Shown: piece after piece, positions 33,001 to 43,311 of the stretch
Position numbering within the stretch: position 1 is the first letter of the stretch
How the letters are laid out: each line of letters begins with the position of its first letter
Assembly (NCBI RefSeq): GCF_003260095.1
Contig: NZ_PTPX01000002.1
Span: forward strand, 199,680-263,679
DNA length: 64,000 bases
Origin: Glaesserella australis
Lineage (GTDB): Bacteria > Pseudomonadota > Gammaproteobacteria > Enterobacterales > Pasteurellaceae
Direction: 5' to 3'
Program-made: the position numbers and the translations under genes
Notes under the pieces: generated by a model
What the model was told of the DNA's origin: nothing
What the model saw: the letters and a program-made list of their open reading frames with translations, nothing else
The model's database searches: none

Positions 33001-33253
33001 TATAAACGGTTCATTAACACATCGTTTTACACCAGATGTATCGAATACTTTTGGCTTTAAAGCTCGTTATATTGGGGCAGAGAGTGTGGCGGATATTCAA
33101 GGTATTTCTCCTGCAAAACATATTACGACAGCAAAACTTGGATTAAATTATCAGTTTACGCCAATGTTTGCTTTATATAGTAGTTATGGCATATCACGTC
33201 AAGCAGATGAAACACACCATGATTTAAGCATTGGACTCAAATATCGTTTCTAA
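30071..33253 (+). CDS. Subtilisin-like serine protease autotransporter lipoprotein (Ssa1/AasP type)
   Basis: This 1,060-residue secreted surface protease has an N-terminal lipobox (VVAC, Cys20), a Ser/Pro/Glu linker with 29-residue tandem repeats (about residues 71-178), then an S8 peptidase domain with the triad D214 (VAVIDVD), H253 (YSHGSMAAG) and S423 (GTSFAAPEVTAA). A passenger-associated repeat (KKQGTGTLYFSGNNSYAGQT) and a C-terminal beta-barrel of about 270 residues ending in Phe (LKYRF) complete a type Va autotransporter. The start follows AGGAGACAATTTT. Relatives include Ssa1 of Mannheimia haemolytica and AasP of A. pleuropneumoniae, which process other surface proteins. It interrupts the infB-rbfA neighbourhood and is flanked by uptake signals. 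The exact substrate is unknown. Confidence 0.93.
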   Translation: MQKLKKYSEVALASVLVVACGGGDNSSSPTPINNGVARNTELESAPVQVETLTPSSEDNTSTTPTSPVIETVDNSNPEIVTPPTEENNVSTSEKPIVEETTDNSLSETVTPPAEENNVVPPEKPVVEETVDNSSSETVTPPVEENNVVPSEKPVVEETVDNSSSEIVTPPVEENNVVTPVEESNVPKAEIELLYPQNSMGIDDSHDFPDVAVIDVDFSVNNDTGNAFLFENGQNRLLLNYGSPRQAEGNKYSHGSMAAGVFAAKNKTAYIYGYTANSHNIVSASNQYYEAAYERGVRIFNNSYGNTPFKDYLNEKGWKYFADRGFYPMLAKWAAKDSIFVWAAGNDGDKHRTGQNLHATTESHIPVINDDARRGWITVAAVDWQGRHLMPYSSQIGETAKNWGIAARGDWRLFDDTVPAQGTSFAAPEVTAAVANVWEKFPWMSNHLVTQTILSTANKLGSDAVTDGPNAQVGWGVLNESRALKGPARFDTRLLVNSDNGFVTANFAHRNYTNNDRLTWSNDIAGDAGFKKQGTGTLYFSGNNSYAGQTIIEEGRLAISNALTQSEVIVEKNGTLQAKNDQKLVQINKSVNNKGSLEVYGKGLTIHENYTADRDARTVIDIHTATLDVKGTADMQNSRILAHVENIDGVPTQAEQARTILKAGRLENYQGFYTISDKIAPYIEVKSVTKKDNQVDVTYKRNQTEYVLRSVGNVSRSASNTGKNLDKVLDEVAVNKNSPIKSDSISIITATPLAVAQTVDSLSAEIYASSQNLVLNESRAFNEQIANQAVNTEKSEVYASTHHRAYSLSQKGYANAETKGHQSHVGATYKTENGLLGLAVYQSRQKSEFDDSVGNTKLKQQGVSIYTGYDWENSYLLAQFGMANAKQQVKRQILIPNSPRNINTDFNARLYGFYGEVGHRFKLNSTEISPFIGYQFDSIYQKAFNEGKNFGIQANRSRYHLHSYLAGVRATVELGNLSINGSLTHRFTPDVSNTFGFKARYIGAESVADIQGISPAKHITTAKLGLNYQFTPMFALYSSYGISRQADETHHDLSIGLKYRF
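30281..30603 (+). repeat. 87-bp tandem repeats in the autotransporter linker
   Basis: Units start at 30281, 30368, 30455 and 30542 (the last is partial), each 87 bp or 29 codons. The second to fourth are most alike, and a stretch of about 37 bases is repeated exactly at the unit 2/3 and 3/4 junctions. The encoded unit is Glu/Pro/Val/Ser-rich (EKPVVEETVDNSSSETVTPP). Unit gain or loss keeps the frame. Confidence 0.9.
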
Positions 33254-33286
33254 TTTGCAAAAAATCTTGCAGAACTGACCGCTTGT
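33254..33286 (-). other. Extended uptake signal after the autotransporter
   Basis: On the minus strand ACAAGCGGTC (33277-33286) is followed by the spacer and a TTTTTTGCAAA tail. It lies directly after the autotransporter stop. A further uptake core (reverse orientation, CACCGCTTGT) lies at 29953-29962 before the gene. Confidence 0.75.
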
Positions 33287-33398
33287 TTGCATTCATTGCT
33301 TGTCGAATTGGGGCTTTTGGACTATCATCCTACCCCAATTACATTGATATAGATTAGCCCGATTTTTCGGGCTTTACTTATTTTGAAAAGAGAAACAG

Positions 33399-33782
33399 AT
33401 GGCAAGAGAATTTTCAAGAGCCGATCGTGTAGCCCAAGAGCTACAAAAAGAGATCGCAATTATTTTACAACGTGAAGTGAAAGACCCGCGTATTGGTATG
33501 GTGACGGTATCTGATGTTGAAATCAGTCGTGATCTAGCTTATGCCAAAGTGTTTGTCACTTTCTTATTTGATAGTGATGAGAGCGCGGTAGAACGTGGTT
33601 TAGAAGGGTTAAATAAAGCGTCGGGCTATATTCGTACGCTCGTTGGTAAGGCAATGCGTTTACGTATCGTGCCTGAATTACGTTTTGTTTACGATCAATC
33701 CTTAGTTGAAGGTATGCGTATGTCAAACCTTGTTACTAATGTGATCCGTAAAGATCAAGAACGCCACGTTGAAGAAGAGTAA
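33399..33782 (+). CDS. rbfA: Ribosome-binding factor A
   Basis: RbfA is a KH-like 30S assembly and cold-shock factor. The 127 residues show the family start ([18 protein letters not shown]) and [19 protein letters not shown]. It has an AAAGAGAAACAG ribosome region. truB starts 2 bases after its stop. In most gamma-proteobacteria it directly follows infB; here about 4.1 kb intervenes. Confidence 0.97.
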   Translation: MAREFSRADRVAQELQKEIAIILQREVKDPRIGMVTVSDVEISRDLAYAKVFVTFLFDSDESAVERGLEGLNKASGYIRTLVGKAMRLRIVPELRFVYDQSLVEGMRMSNLVTNVIRKDQERHVEEE

Positions 33783-33784
33783 CA

Positions 33785-34702
33785 ATGGGCAGACCAAAGA
33801 AAAAAGGGCGTGATGTTCACGGTGTGTTTTTGCTCGATAAATCGCAAGGCGTAAGCTCCAACGATATTATGCAGAAAGTAAAACGCCTGTTTAATGCCAA
33901 TAAAGCAGGGCATACAGGGGCGTTAGATCCGCTTGCAACGGGCATGTTGCCTATCTGTTTAGGTGAAGCGACGAAGTTTTCCCAGTTTTTATTGGATTCC
34001 GATAAACGTTATCGAGTGATAGCTAAATTAGGCGAGCGTACGGATACATCAGATGCCGATGGTCAGATTGTACAAACCCGTGATGTTCAAGTTGAAGCTG
34101 CACAAATTTTAACGGCTCTTGATGCGTTTCGTGGCGATATTTTGCAAGTGCCAACGATGTTTTCAGCATTAAAACATCAAGGTAAACCCCTTTATGAATA
34201 TGCAAGAGCAGGGATAACGGTTGAGCGTGAGGCTCGTCCGATTACCATTTTTGAGTTGCTTTTTATTGACTACCAAGCCCCCTATTTAACCCTAGAAGTG
34301 CATTGTTCCAAAGGGACTTATATTCGCACACTGATTGATGATTTGGGTGAAAAGCTAGGCTGTGGCGCCCATGTCACTATGTTGCGTCGTTTAGCGGTTG
34401 CAGATTATCCTGCTGATAAAATGATGACATTAGCTGATTTGCAAAATTTAGCTGAAAACAGACCGCTTGTAGAGCTTGATACGCTTTTACTACCGATGGA
34501 TAGTGCAGTCTCTCGTTTGCCATATCTAAATTTAACTGAAGCGCAAACTAAAGCGGTAGGATTTGGTCAAAGAGTCAAGTTTGAAAATAATGAGCGAATT
34601 TATGGACAAGTACGCCTATTTTCTGATGAAAATCAGTTTTTGGGTGTGGCAGAAATTCGAGAAGATAATGTGATTCGGCCGAGTAGAATGGTCAATTTAT
34701 AA
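33785..34702 (+). CDS. truB: tRNA pseudouridine-55 synthase
   Basis: TruB makes pseudouridine 55 in the T-loop of tRNAs. The 305 residues include the catalytic [15 protein letters not shown] segment (Asp nucleophile) and the [12 protein letters not shown] motif. It is coupled to rbfA (2-base gap). An uptake core lies inside at about 34464-34473. rpsO and pnp, which follow truB in E. coli, are replaced here by mltB. Confidence 0.97.
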   Translation: MGRPKKKGRDVHGVFLLDKSQGVSSNDIMQKVKRLFNANKAGHTGALDPLATGMLPICLGEATKFSQFLLDSDKRYRVIAKLGERTDTSDADGQIVQTRDVQVEAAQILTALDAFRGDILQVPTMFSALKHQGKPLYEYARAGITVEREARPITIFELLFIDYQAPYLTLEVHCSKGTYIRTLIDDLGEKLGCGAHVTMLRRLAVADYPADKMMTLADLQNLAENRPLVELDTLLLPMDSAVSRLPYLNLTEAQTKAVGFGQRVKFENNERIYGQVRLFSDENQFLGVAEIREDNVIRPSRMVNL

Positions 34703-34720
34703 AATAATATAGTTTAAAAA

Positions 34721-35794
34721 ATGAAGAAATATTTAGCATTTCCGCTTGCTTGTTTATTATTGGCAAGCTGTTCAAGCCATAATTATCCTAAAATGGCTTT
34801 AGATGCAAAATACCCTAAAGAGAGAACGTTAAATAATTTTAATGATTATGTGGTATTTTTAAAGCAGAAAGCAGCAAATGAAGGTGTATCAGATAATGTG
34901 TTAAATTCACAGTTTAATATTCAATACATCGAACGTGCGGTGGAGCTTGATCATGAACAAGCCAATCGCCGTCGCGATCCAAATTTACCGCCGTTACCAC
35001 CAAATCCTAATGGCGTAACTAATTATCTCAATAAAACCTTAACGCAAGCAAAAGTAGATGCTGCTGCAGAGCGCTGGTGGCAATATCAGCCACAACTCAC
35101 AAAAGCAAGCCAAAAATACGGTGTTCAGAAAGAGTATATTATGGCGCTTTGGGGCATGGAGAGCAGTTTTGGACGCTACCAAGGGAATTTTGATGTACTT
35201 TCTGTGTTAGCCACACTTGCCTTTGATGGTCGCCGTGAAAAACTCTTTACCCAAGAGTTTGTAAATGCCATGAAGATGCTAGAGAACGGTACGCTTAATC
35301 GTGCTGAAATGAAAGGCTCTTGGGCGGGGGCGATGGGACAAACCCAATTTATGCCAACCTCTTATTTAAACTATGCCGCCGATGGCGATAGTGATGGTAA
35401 AAAAGACATTTGGACAAATCAGTATGATGCGTTTGCCTCAATTGCAAATTATCTTTCAACGGTAGGTTGGGATGATAAATTACCATGGGGCGTTGAAGTT
35501 AAGCTTTCTCAACCGATTGATTTATCTTTCTCGGGTATTGAAGATAATAAAGCGAAAACATTGGCGGAATGGCAAGCTTGGGGAGTTTATTTAGCCTATC
35601 CAAATGCCCAAGAAACCACAAAATTAAATGCGTTACGTTCGACTAAATTATGGCTCGTTCGCCCTGACAAAGAAGTCGGCAGAGCATTTTTAGTCTCTAA
35701 TAATTTCCGTACGATCTTGGATTGGAATAAATCGAACAATTTTGCGGTGAGTATTGGAAAGTTTGCGGATAGAATTTTACAAAGTTCAGAATAA
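34721..35794 (+). CDS. mltB: Membrane-bound lytic murein transglycosylase B
   Basis: MltB cleaves the glycan strand of peptidoglycan with formation of 1,6-anhydromuramic acid. It is a lipoprotein: the signal ends in LASC with Cys17. The catalytic glutamate lies in MALWGMESSFGRYQG, and the GSWAGAMGQTQFMPTSYLNYAADGD region is characteristic of family 3 transglycosylases. The 357 residues are full length. The ribosome site is weak. It is followed by a strong bidirectional terminator. Confidence 0.95.
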   Translation: MKKYLAFPLACLLLASCSSHNYPKMALDAKYPKERTLNNFNDYVVFLKQKAANEGVSDNVLNSQFNIQYIERAVELDHEQANRRRDPNLPPLPPNPNGVTNYLNKTLTQAKVDAAAERWWQYQPQLTKASQKYGVQKEYIMALWGMESSFGRYQGNFDVLSVLATLAFDGRREKLFTQEFVNAMKMLENGTLNRAEMKGSWAGAMGQTQFMPTSYLNYAADGDSDGKKDIWTNQYDAFASIANYLSTVGWDDKLPWGVEVKLSQPIDLSFSGIEDNKAKTLAEWQAWGVYLAYPNAQETTKLNALRSTKLWLVRPDKEVGRAFLVSNNFRTILDWNKSNNFAVSIGKFADRILQSSE

Positions 35795-35855
35795 AGCTTA
35801 TAGCTCTTAAGAGTCAAAAGCTTAAGAACGCCTAAGAAAGTGAGAGTTTCTCTAA

Positions 35856-35903
35856 AAAACCGTGTTAAAACTTTATTAGATCGTTTTAACACGGTTTTTT
35901 ATT
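35856..35903. terminator. Strong bidirectional terminator after mltB
   Basis: The perfect 16-bp stem AAAACCGTGTTAAAAC / GTTTTAACACGGTTTT has an 11-base loop and is followed by a T-run. It separates mltB from the convergent TusA-like gene. Confidence 0.93.
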
Positions 35904-35914
35904 ATTATTTCTGC

Positions 35915-36138
35915 TTAGTTTTTCTTTATTGTCAGAGACATTAAATTGTTTGAAGTATTTTCATTAATATGAATCTGACACTGATGTGTGTGACACAATA
36001 GAAAAAAATCTTGTAGCAGAGATTCGCTATTTAAGATGATATCTAATTGCTCATTTCTATGTAATTTTTCAATTGCCCTTTTCGCCATTAAAAGGGGAAT
36101 AGGGCAACGATAATTAGAAAGATCGAGTAAATAGTTCA

Positions 36139-36142
<4 letters not shown>
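35915..36142 (-). CDS. TusA/SirA-like sulfurtransferase-fold protein
   Basis: This is a 75-residue TusA-family protein with the CPIPLL motif (Cys-Pro-x-Pro) at residues 13-18, which in relatives carries sulfur as a persulfide. Its start overlaps the end of the hemerythrin-like gene by 4 bases (ATGA), so the two are translationally coupled and probably act together. Whether it serves tRNA thiolation like TusA or another sulfur route like YedF cannot be said. No terminator separates it from the upstream genes. Confidence 0.85.
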
Positions 36143-37849
<1,707 letters not shown>

Positions 37850-37895
37850 TTATGTAATAAACCCATAAGGTAAGATAGAATTGTAAAAAGAAAGA

Positions 37896-37934
37896 GACTG
37901 AAGTGGGTTAGCATTGTTGCTAATTTACTTCAGT
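37896..37934 (-). terminator. Terminator downstream of lysC
   Basis: The long stem GACTGAAGT...TTAGCA / TGCTAA...ACTTCAGTC is followed on the minus strand by TCTCTTTCTTTTT. It ends the lysC transcript before tgt. Confidence 0.85.
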
Positions 37935-37970
37935 CCTTATTTAAATATGAAATTACTGTACGGTGTTCAA

Positions 37971-39323
37971 TTATTCAAATAATGCTGAATGTAATGCACG
38001 AATCACTTCATCTGCTTCACTATTTTTAACTAAAGTACAAACGTTATTAGGGCTTGCACCATAGCTAATTAAGCGGACATTATATGGTGATAAAGTTGTA
38101 AAGAGTTGTTTGCCAATACCTGCTTGGTCATGTAGGTTGTTACCAATGATGGCAACTAAGGCTAAATCACCTTCTACTTTTACGTTACAGTGTTCACGTA
38201 ATTCTGCTAAAAGTTCTTCAGATAACATATCAGCCCCAGAAGATGCAGAACCCGTTTTATCTAGCGTTAATGCAATGCTGACTTCAGAGGTGGTAATGAC
38301 ATCTACTGAAATTTTGTGTTTCGCTAAAATTGCAAACACTTTCGCTAAAAAGCCTTGTGCGTGTAGCATGCTTAAGCTTGAAAGTGTTACTAAAATTTGG
38401 TTACGGCGCAAAGCTAGTGCACGGAAAGTTGGGCGTGGTTGTGGATCACGTGTTACCCAAGTTCCTCCTTGTTCAGGTGCTTTACTTGAGCCCACATATA
38501 CTGGAATATTGCTACGTACTGCAGGTAATAATGTTGCTGGGTGTAATACTTTTGCACCAAAGGTTGCCATTTCTGCTGCTTCACTAAAGCTCATAGTATC
38601 AATACGTTGTGCTGCAGGAACAACGCGTGGATCTGTGGTATAAATCCCAGGTACATCTGTCCAAATTAACACATCATTGGCATTCAATACTTCAGCAAGA
38701 AGTGCTGCAGAATAGTCACTACCACCACGGCCTAAGGTTGTTGTTTTACCTTCATCATCACGACCAATGAAACCTTGTGTAATCACCACTTTACCTTCAG
38801 CAATTAATGGTTTAATCACGGCATCTGATTGTGCCTGAGTTTTTGCATCATTTGGGGCTGCTTTACCATAGTGATTATTTGTTGCCACAACAGTGCGCAC
38901 ATCTACCCAAACAGCTGGGAAGTTACGCTCTTTCAAGAGTTGCGTAAAGATCTTAGTAGACATCATCTCACCATGACAAATTAATTCATCTGTGAGTGCT
39001 GCAGATGTAGCAAGGCTTGCAGATTCAGCAAGTGCAGTAATATGATTTAACAATGCATCTATTTCTGCAGAAACGGCTTCAGGTTGTTGTAATTTATCAA
39101 TGATATTGTATTGAATAGCACGTACAGCAGTTAAAATTTCTGCACGACGTGTAGCATCACAACCATTTGCAAGTTCAACTAAAAAATTAGTGACGCCTGC
39201 AGAAGCAGATAATACAACAACTCGGGTATTTGTATCTGCAATAACAATATTGGCACAAGCTGTCATTGCATCGAAATTTGCAACACTAGTTCCACCAAAT
39301 TTGGCAACAGAAAGATGAGACAT
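37971..39323 (-). CDS. lysC: Lysine-sensitive aspartokinase III
   Basis: LysC phosphorylates aspartate, the first step toward lysine, threonine and methionine. The 450 residues fit the E. coli enzyme. The N-terminal kinase motif is VAKFGGTSVANFDAM; GRGGSDYSAALLAEVL and the nucleotide site WTDVPGIYTTDPR follow; two ACT domains occupy the C-terminal third (e.g. VDVITTSEVSIALTLD). The upstream leader contains a lysine riboswitch and an anti-Shine-Dalgarno arm, so lysine should repress its expression. Confidence 0.97.
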   Translation of the reverse strand: MSHLSVAKFGGTSVANFDAMTACANIVIADTNTRVVVLSASAGVTNFLVELANGCDATRRAEILTAVRAIQYNIIDKLQQPEAVSAEIDALLNHITALAESASLATSAALTDELICHGEMMSTKIFTQLLKERNFPAVWVDVRTVVATNNHYGKAAPNDAKTQAQSDAVIKPLIAEGKVVITQGFIGRDDEGKTTTLGRGGSDYSAALLAEVLNANDVLIWTDVPGIYTTDPRVVPAAQRIDTMSFSEAAEMATFGAKVLHPATLLPAVRSNIPVYVGSSKAPEQGGTWVTRDPQPRPTFRALALRRNQILVTLSSLSMLHAQGFLAKVFAILAKHKISVDVITTSEVSIALTLDKTGSASSGADMLSEELLAELREHCNVKVEGDLALVAIIGNNLHDQAGIGKQLFTTLSPYNVRLISYGASPNNVCTLVKNSEADEVIRALHSALFE

Positions 39324-39328
39324 ATAAA

Positions 39329-39388
39329 AATTTCCTATATAAGATAAATGTGTGTTTACAAATAGGGTGGAATAAGAGATAGGAAATT
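39329..39388 (-). promoter_or_regulatory. Anti-Shine-Dalgarno stem in the lysC leader
   Basis: A perfect 10-bp inverted repeat, AATTTCCTAT at 39329-39338 and ATAGGAAATT at 39379-39388, lies between the riboswitch and the lysC start. In the transcript, the arm next to the start codon contains the AGGAAA ribosome site, so pairing with the upstream arm would block initiation. This gives a translational output for the riboswitch. Confidence 0.7.
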
Positions 39389-39426
39389 GAAATGAGTTAC
39401 TTTTGGTTTGTTTACAACAAATTTAA

Positions 39427-39592
39427 GAGCACTCCGTTTAATTTTATTAAACGACAGCTGATAGGATTCAACCTGCTCAGCCGATGATCATTCCAGTCTA
39501 GTGAATTCACACCTCGGCAATCACTCCCATTACTTATCCTCAAACGGTCTAGTTCCCTAAGATAAGCTACCTGAGTGTTGCACCTCTCCCGC
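39427..39592 (-). ncRNA. Lysine riboswitch (L box)
   Basis: Read on the minus strand, the leader shows the conserved lysine-riboswitch core in order: AGAGGTGCAAC, GGAGTGATTGCCGAGGTG, GATCATCGGCTGAGCAGG with TTGAATCCT, and CAGCTGTC, ending near a short CGTTTAA/TTAAACG helix. These line up with the E. coli lysC riboswitch as I recall it. It lies about 100 bases upstream of the lysC start. No intrinsic terminator follows; regulation is likely translational. Confidence 0.92.
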
Positions 39593-39754
39593 TATAATTT
39601 GCACTATAACTTTCTTTCGCAATTGGCGAAAAACGTGTATAGAAATAACTTTTTCTTATAGTAATGTCAAATATAATTTATGTTATAGGTAAAATTTATT
39701 ATCAAGTGGATAAACTCTATACAAAATAAGAGTCAGGGGGGGATTTTGCTTTTC

Positions 39755-39789
39755 CCAAGCGGTTAAATTAGAATAGAAATTTGCAAATC
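39755..39789 (+). other. Extended uptake signal upstream of mepA
   Basis: The core CCAAGCGGTT is followed by an AT-rich spacer and a TTTGCAAA tail. It lies in the divergent region between lysC and mepA, and the tail ends 22 bases before the mepA start. Confidence 0.6.
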
Positions 39790-39810
39790 ACCTTTATTTA
39801 GGAAAGTAAA

Positions 39811-40638
39811 ATGAAATTTATCAACAGTCTACTGCTCTCAAGCCTTGTCGCTTTTTCAGCCACTGCTATTGCAACCCAATGGGAACAAATCCGTACGCCT
39901 GTGGAGGGGAAAGCACAATCTATTGGTGGATACAGTAACGGTTGTATTATTGGGGCGAAGCCTTTGGCGTTAAAGGGCGAAGGCTATCAGGTGATCCGTT
40001 CGGTGAAAAACCGCTATTATGGTCACCCACAGCTACTTAGCTATTTGCAAACCTTAGGGAAAAACGCCAAAGCGTCAGGTATTCCGCCGATTTTGATCGG
40101 GGATATGGGTATGCCTGCTGGTGGGCGTTTTTCATCGGGACACGCCAGTCACCAAACGGGGTTAGATGCGGATATTTGGTTGCGTTTTGGTCCTATGGAC
40201 GATGAAACCGCTCGCAATCCAGCTGGGCTTGCGACCATTATGGTTGATCGCAACACCAATGTGGTTGATGAACGTTTATGGACGAATAATCATACAAAAC
40301 TGTTGAAATTAGCGGCGTCCGATCCCCGTGTGGATCGCATTTTCGTTAATCCTGCGATTAAAGTGAAACTCTGTCACACTGCTGGCACAGATCGAAACTG
40401 GTTGCGTAAAATTCGTCCGTGGTATGCTCACGACTCACATTTTCACGTTCGTTTGACTTGCCCTGCAGATGCAGCAAATTGCGAAAATCAAGCCCCTGTT
40501 CCTGCTGGAGACGGCTGTGGCGAAGAGCTTTATTCGTGGTTTGAACCTGCACCACCATCAACAACAACCCCAAAAGCGAAAACCATTCCACAACCACCGC
40601 AGTTGTGCCAAATGATCTTATCGTCACAAGGTTTGTAA
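39811..40638 (+). CDS. mepA: Penicillin-insensitive murein endopeptidase
   Basis: MepA is a periplasmic LAS-type zinc peptidase that cuts D-Ala-mDAP cross-links in peptidoglycan. A signal peptide ([21 protein letters not shown]) precedes the mature protein. Metal-binding and active-site motifs are [16 protein letters not shown] and [12 protein letters not shown]. The 275 residues are standard. The C-terminal Pro-rich tail is short. It is followed 7 bases after its stop by topB. Confidence 0.95.
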   Translation: MKFINSLLLSSLVAFSATAIATQWEQIRTPVEGKAQSIGGYSNGCIIGAKPLALKGEGYQVIRSVKNRYYGHPQLLSYLQTLGKNAKASGIPPILIGDMGMPAGGRFSSGHASHQTGLDADIWLRFGPMDDETARNPAGLATIMVDRNTNVVDERLWTNNHTKLLKLAASDPRVDRIFVNPAIKVKLCHTAGTDRNWLRKIRPWYAHDSHFHVRLTCPADAANCENQAPVPAGDGCGEELYSWFEPAPPSTTTPKAKTIPQPPQLCQMILSSQGL

Positions 40639-40645
40639 ACGGTTT

Positions 40646-42565
40646 ATGCGTCTGTTTATCGCAGAAAAGCCTAGTTTAGGGCGAGCCATTGCTGATGTGT
40701 TGCCGAAGCCCCATACTCGTGGGGACGGTTTTATTCAGTGTGGCGAAGATAATGTGGTAACTTGGTGTATCGGGCATTTGCTTGAGCAAGCGGAACCCGA
40801 TGCCTATGATGAACGCTTTAAAATGTGGCGAATGGAGCATTTGCCGATCATTCCTGAACAGTGGAAACTTATTCCGAAAAAAGAGACGCTCAAACAGTTT
40901 AAAGTGGTGGAGCGTTTGATTAAGCAAGCGGATATTTTGGTAAACGCTGGCGACCCTGATCGTGAAGGGCAGTTGCTCGTGGACGAACTGTTTGGCTATC
41001 TCAACCTTGCCCCTGAACGCAAAGCCCAAATTCAACGCTGTTTGATTAGTGATCTCAATCCAAACGCCGTCAAAAAAGCGATTGATAAATTGCAATTTAA
41101 TCGAGATTTCATACCGCTTGCGACATCGGCATTGGCTCGAGCAAGGGCGGATTGGCTGTATGGGATCAATATGACCCGAGCCTATACGCTACAAGGGCGT
41201 TGGGCTGGTTACAAAGGCGTGTTATCGGTTGGACGGGTGCAAACGCCCGTGTTGGGGCTGATTGTACGGCGAGATCTGGAGATCGAGCATTTTGTGCCAA
41301 AAGATTATTTTGAAGTGCTTGCCAATGTGGTAGTGCCTGAAACGCAGGAACGCTTTCAAGCCCAGTGGCAGCCGAGCAAAGCCTGCGAAGATTATCAAGA
41401 TGAAGACGGGCGAGTGCTATCTCAAGCGTTGGCTGAAAATGTGGTAAAACGTATCACTCAACAGACCGCTTGTGTAGCAGATTATCAAGACAAACTTGAG
41501 AGCGAAACCGCCCCTTTGCCCTATTCGCTGTCGGCGTTGCAGATTGATGCCGCTCGCCGTTTTGGGCTGTCGGCACAAGATGTGCTAGATATTTGTCAGC
41601 GACTTTATGAAACGCACAAATTGATCACTTATCCCCGTTCGGACAATCGTTATTTGCCAAACGAACATTTTGCGGAGCGGTTTAAGGTTATGGCAGCGAT
41701 AGCCCATCATCTGCCTGAATATGCTGAAAAACCCGAAGTGCTTGATCCAAATAAGAAAAATCGCTGTTGGAACGACAGCAAAGTTGAAGCCCACCACGCT
41801 ATTATTCCGACATCTCGTCAAGGGCAAGTGAGTTTAACCCAAAACGAACAGCGGATTTATCAGCTGATCGCTCGGCAATATCTGATGCAATTTTGCCCTG
41901 ATGCTGAATATCGCAAAGGCAAAATTGTCTTGACCATTGCAGGCGGAACCTTTGTGGCACAAGCTCGCAATTTAGTTGTGGCTGGCTGGAAATCTCTATT
42001 GGGCAAGGAAGATAGCGATGAAGTGATTGAGCCGTTGTTGCCTGTGGTGAAAAAAGATCAACAATTATGGTGTGAAAGCGGTGAGATCGTCAGCAAAAAA
42101 ACGCAACCGCCACGCCATTTTACCGATGCAACTTTGCTGTCGGCAATGACGGGGATCGCCCGTTTTGTGCAAGATAAACAGCTCAAAAAAGTGCTACGAG
42201 AAACAGACGGCTTAGGCACGGAAGCGACTCGGGCAGGGATTATTGAACTGCTGTTCAAACGTGGCTTTCTCGTCAAAAAAGGCAGAAACATTCACAGCAC
42301 AGAAGCAGGGCGAACCTTAATCAGTGCTTTGCCTGATGTTGCCACACAGCCCGATATGACGGCTCACTGGGAAATGCAATTGACCGACATCAGCAAAAAA
42401 CAGGCAAGTTATCAACAATTTATGGCAGATTTAAACCAACGTTTGCCGAGTTTATTACGTTCCCCAAATCAGCAAATTTTGCAAAATTTGGCGAAGATCA
42501 CACCGCTTACCACGAACGGTAAAAGCGGTTATCGTAAAAAAGCGCTACAAAATGTTGAAAAATAA
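40646..42565 (+). CDS. topB: DNA topoisomerase III
   Basis: TopB is a type IA topoisomerase that resolves single-stranded links and recombination intermediates. The 639-residue length is usual. The N-terminal Toprim domain ([19 protein letters not shown]) includes [12 protein letters not shown], and the catalytic tyrosine lies in [13 protein letters not shown]. There is no long zinc-finger tail. It starts 7 bases after mepA, so the two share a transcript. The coding region contains several uptake-core matches. Confidence 0.96.
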   Translation: MRLFIAEKPSLGRAIADVLPKPHTRGDGFIQCGEDNVVTWCIGHLLEQAEPDAYDERFKMWRMEHLPIIPEQWKLIPKKETLKQFKVVERLIKQADILVNAGDPDREGQLLVDELFGYLNLAPERKAQIQRCLISDLNPNAVKKAIDKLQFNRDFIPLATSALARARADWLYGINMTRAYTLQGRWAGYKGVLSVGRVQTPVLGLIVRRDLEIEHFVPKDYFEVLANVVVPETQERFQAQWQPSKACEDYQDEDGRVLSQALAENVVKRITQQTACVADYQDKLESETAPLPYSLSALQIDAARRFGLSAQDVLDICQRLYETHKLITYPRSDNRYLPNEHFAERFKVMAAIAHHLPEYAEKPEVLDPNKKNRCWNDSKVEAHHAIIPTSRQGQVSLTQNEQRIYQLIARQYLMQFCPDAEYRKGKIVLTIAGGTFVAQARNLVVAGWKSLLGKEDSDEVIEPLLPVVKKDQQLWCESGEIVSKKTQPPRHFTDATLLSAMTGIARFVQDKQLKKVLRETDGLGTEATRAGIIELLFKRGFLVKKGRNIHSTEAGRTLISALPDVATQPDMTAHWEMQLTDISKKQASYQQFMADLNQRLPSLLRSPNQQILQNLAKITPLTTNGKSGYRKKALQNVEK

Positions 42566-42688
42566 ACCGAATACACCGATTTTTGTAAAATCCACTTGCA
42601 AGGAAAAGTAAAGATAGCTATCATTCACGCCATCGAAACGAATTCCGCTCAAGCGGAATTTTATTTTGAACAGATTAAAGAGAAAACA

Positions 42689-43018
42689 ATGTTAATTAAT
42701 GTACTTACGATTGCCTATCTTGTTGTTGCAATCCTACTTGTTGGCTTTATTTTAATGCAACAAGGGAAAGGTGCAGATGCTGGTGCTTCATTTGGTGCTG
42801 GTGCAGCTGGAACGGTATTTGGTTCAGCAGGTTCTGCAAACTTTTTGTCAAGAACAACAGCAATTTTAGCGATTATCTTCTTTAGCATTAGCCTAGTTAT
42901 CGGCAACTTAAACTCACAAACTGCCGCACCAAAAAGCCAGTTTGAAGATTTAAGTGGTGTAGAGCAAAAACAACAAGTTGCTCCAGCTAAAACAGAAAAC
43001 AGCGACATACCGCAATAA
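42689..43018 (+). CDS. secG: Protein-export membrane protein SecG
   Basis: SecG is a small subunit of the SecYEG translocon. I take ATG 42689 (MLINVLTIAYLVVAILLVGF, 109 residues) because the family starts there; the extra 31 codons upstream have no homology. It has two membrane helices and the GKGADAGASFGAGAAGTVFGS loop (given in part). It is followed 12 bases later by tRNA-Leu(GAG), the same arrangement as secG-leuU in E. coli. Confidence 0.95.
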   Translation: MLINVLTIAYLVVAILLVGFILMQQGKGADAGASFGAGAAGTVFGSAGSANFLSRTTAILAIIFFSISLVIGNLNSQTAAPKSQFEDLSGVEQKQQVAPAKTENSDIPQ

Positions 43019-43030
43019 TATCAAATTTAC

Positions 43031-43116
43031 GCTCTGGTGGTGGAATTGGTAGACACGCTATCTTGAGGGGGTAGTGTCCAGAGGATGTGCGAGTTCGAGT
43101 CTCGCCCAGAGCACCA
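43031..43116 (+). tRNA. tRNA-Leu (GAG)
   Basis: This is an 86-base class II tRNA with a long variable arm and encoded CCA. The acceptor stem is GCTCTGG / CCAGAGC and the anticodon loop TTGAGGG gives GAG. It lies directly after secG. Its 3' half is the likely attachment site of the downstream integrase element. Confidence 0.96.
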
Positions 43117-43159
43117 TTTAACCTTTTTTAGCTTATCGCAAGCTAACGCAAAAGTAGAG

Positions 43160-43195
43160 AAAAGCCTTGAAAATCAACGTTTCAAGGCTTTTTTG
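43160..43195 (+). terminator. Terminator after tRNA-Leu
   Basis: The stem AAAAGCCTTGAAA / TTTCAAGGCTTTTTT has a short loop and a T-run. It lies between tRNA-Leu and the integrase gene. Confidence 0.88.
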
Positions 43196-43236
43196 CTTAT
43201 CGTAGCCTTTCGCCGTTTATCGTATCAATTCAGAGA

Positions 43237-43288
43237 TTTTTGTAACACGTTTTGTAACACGGTTTTATAATTCGATTTGTGTGTTACA
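43237..43288. repeat. Direct and inverted repeats upstream of the integrase
   Basis: TTTTGTAACACG occurs twice with a 12-base period (TGTAAC at 43241 and 43253), and an inverted copy GTGTTACA lies at 43281-43288. They lie between the tRNA-Leu terminator and the integrase start. They are candidates for integrase arm-type sites or an autoregulatory operator. Confidence 0.5.
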
Positions 43289-43311
43289 ACAGATTTTAAA
43301 GGGGGAAATCT

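Noticed and set aside
35596..35892. 98-residue minus-strand frame over the mltB end
   Set aside because: Antisense shadow that runs through the terminator; no ribosome site.
39601..39660. lysC promoter with TTGCGA and TATAGT
   Set aside because: Spacing between the candidate boxes is wrong (8 bases) and alternatives match poorly; no promoter was called.
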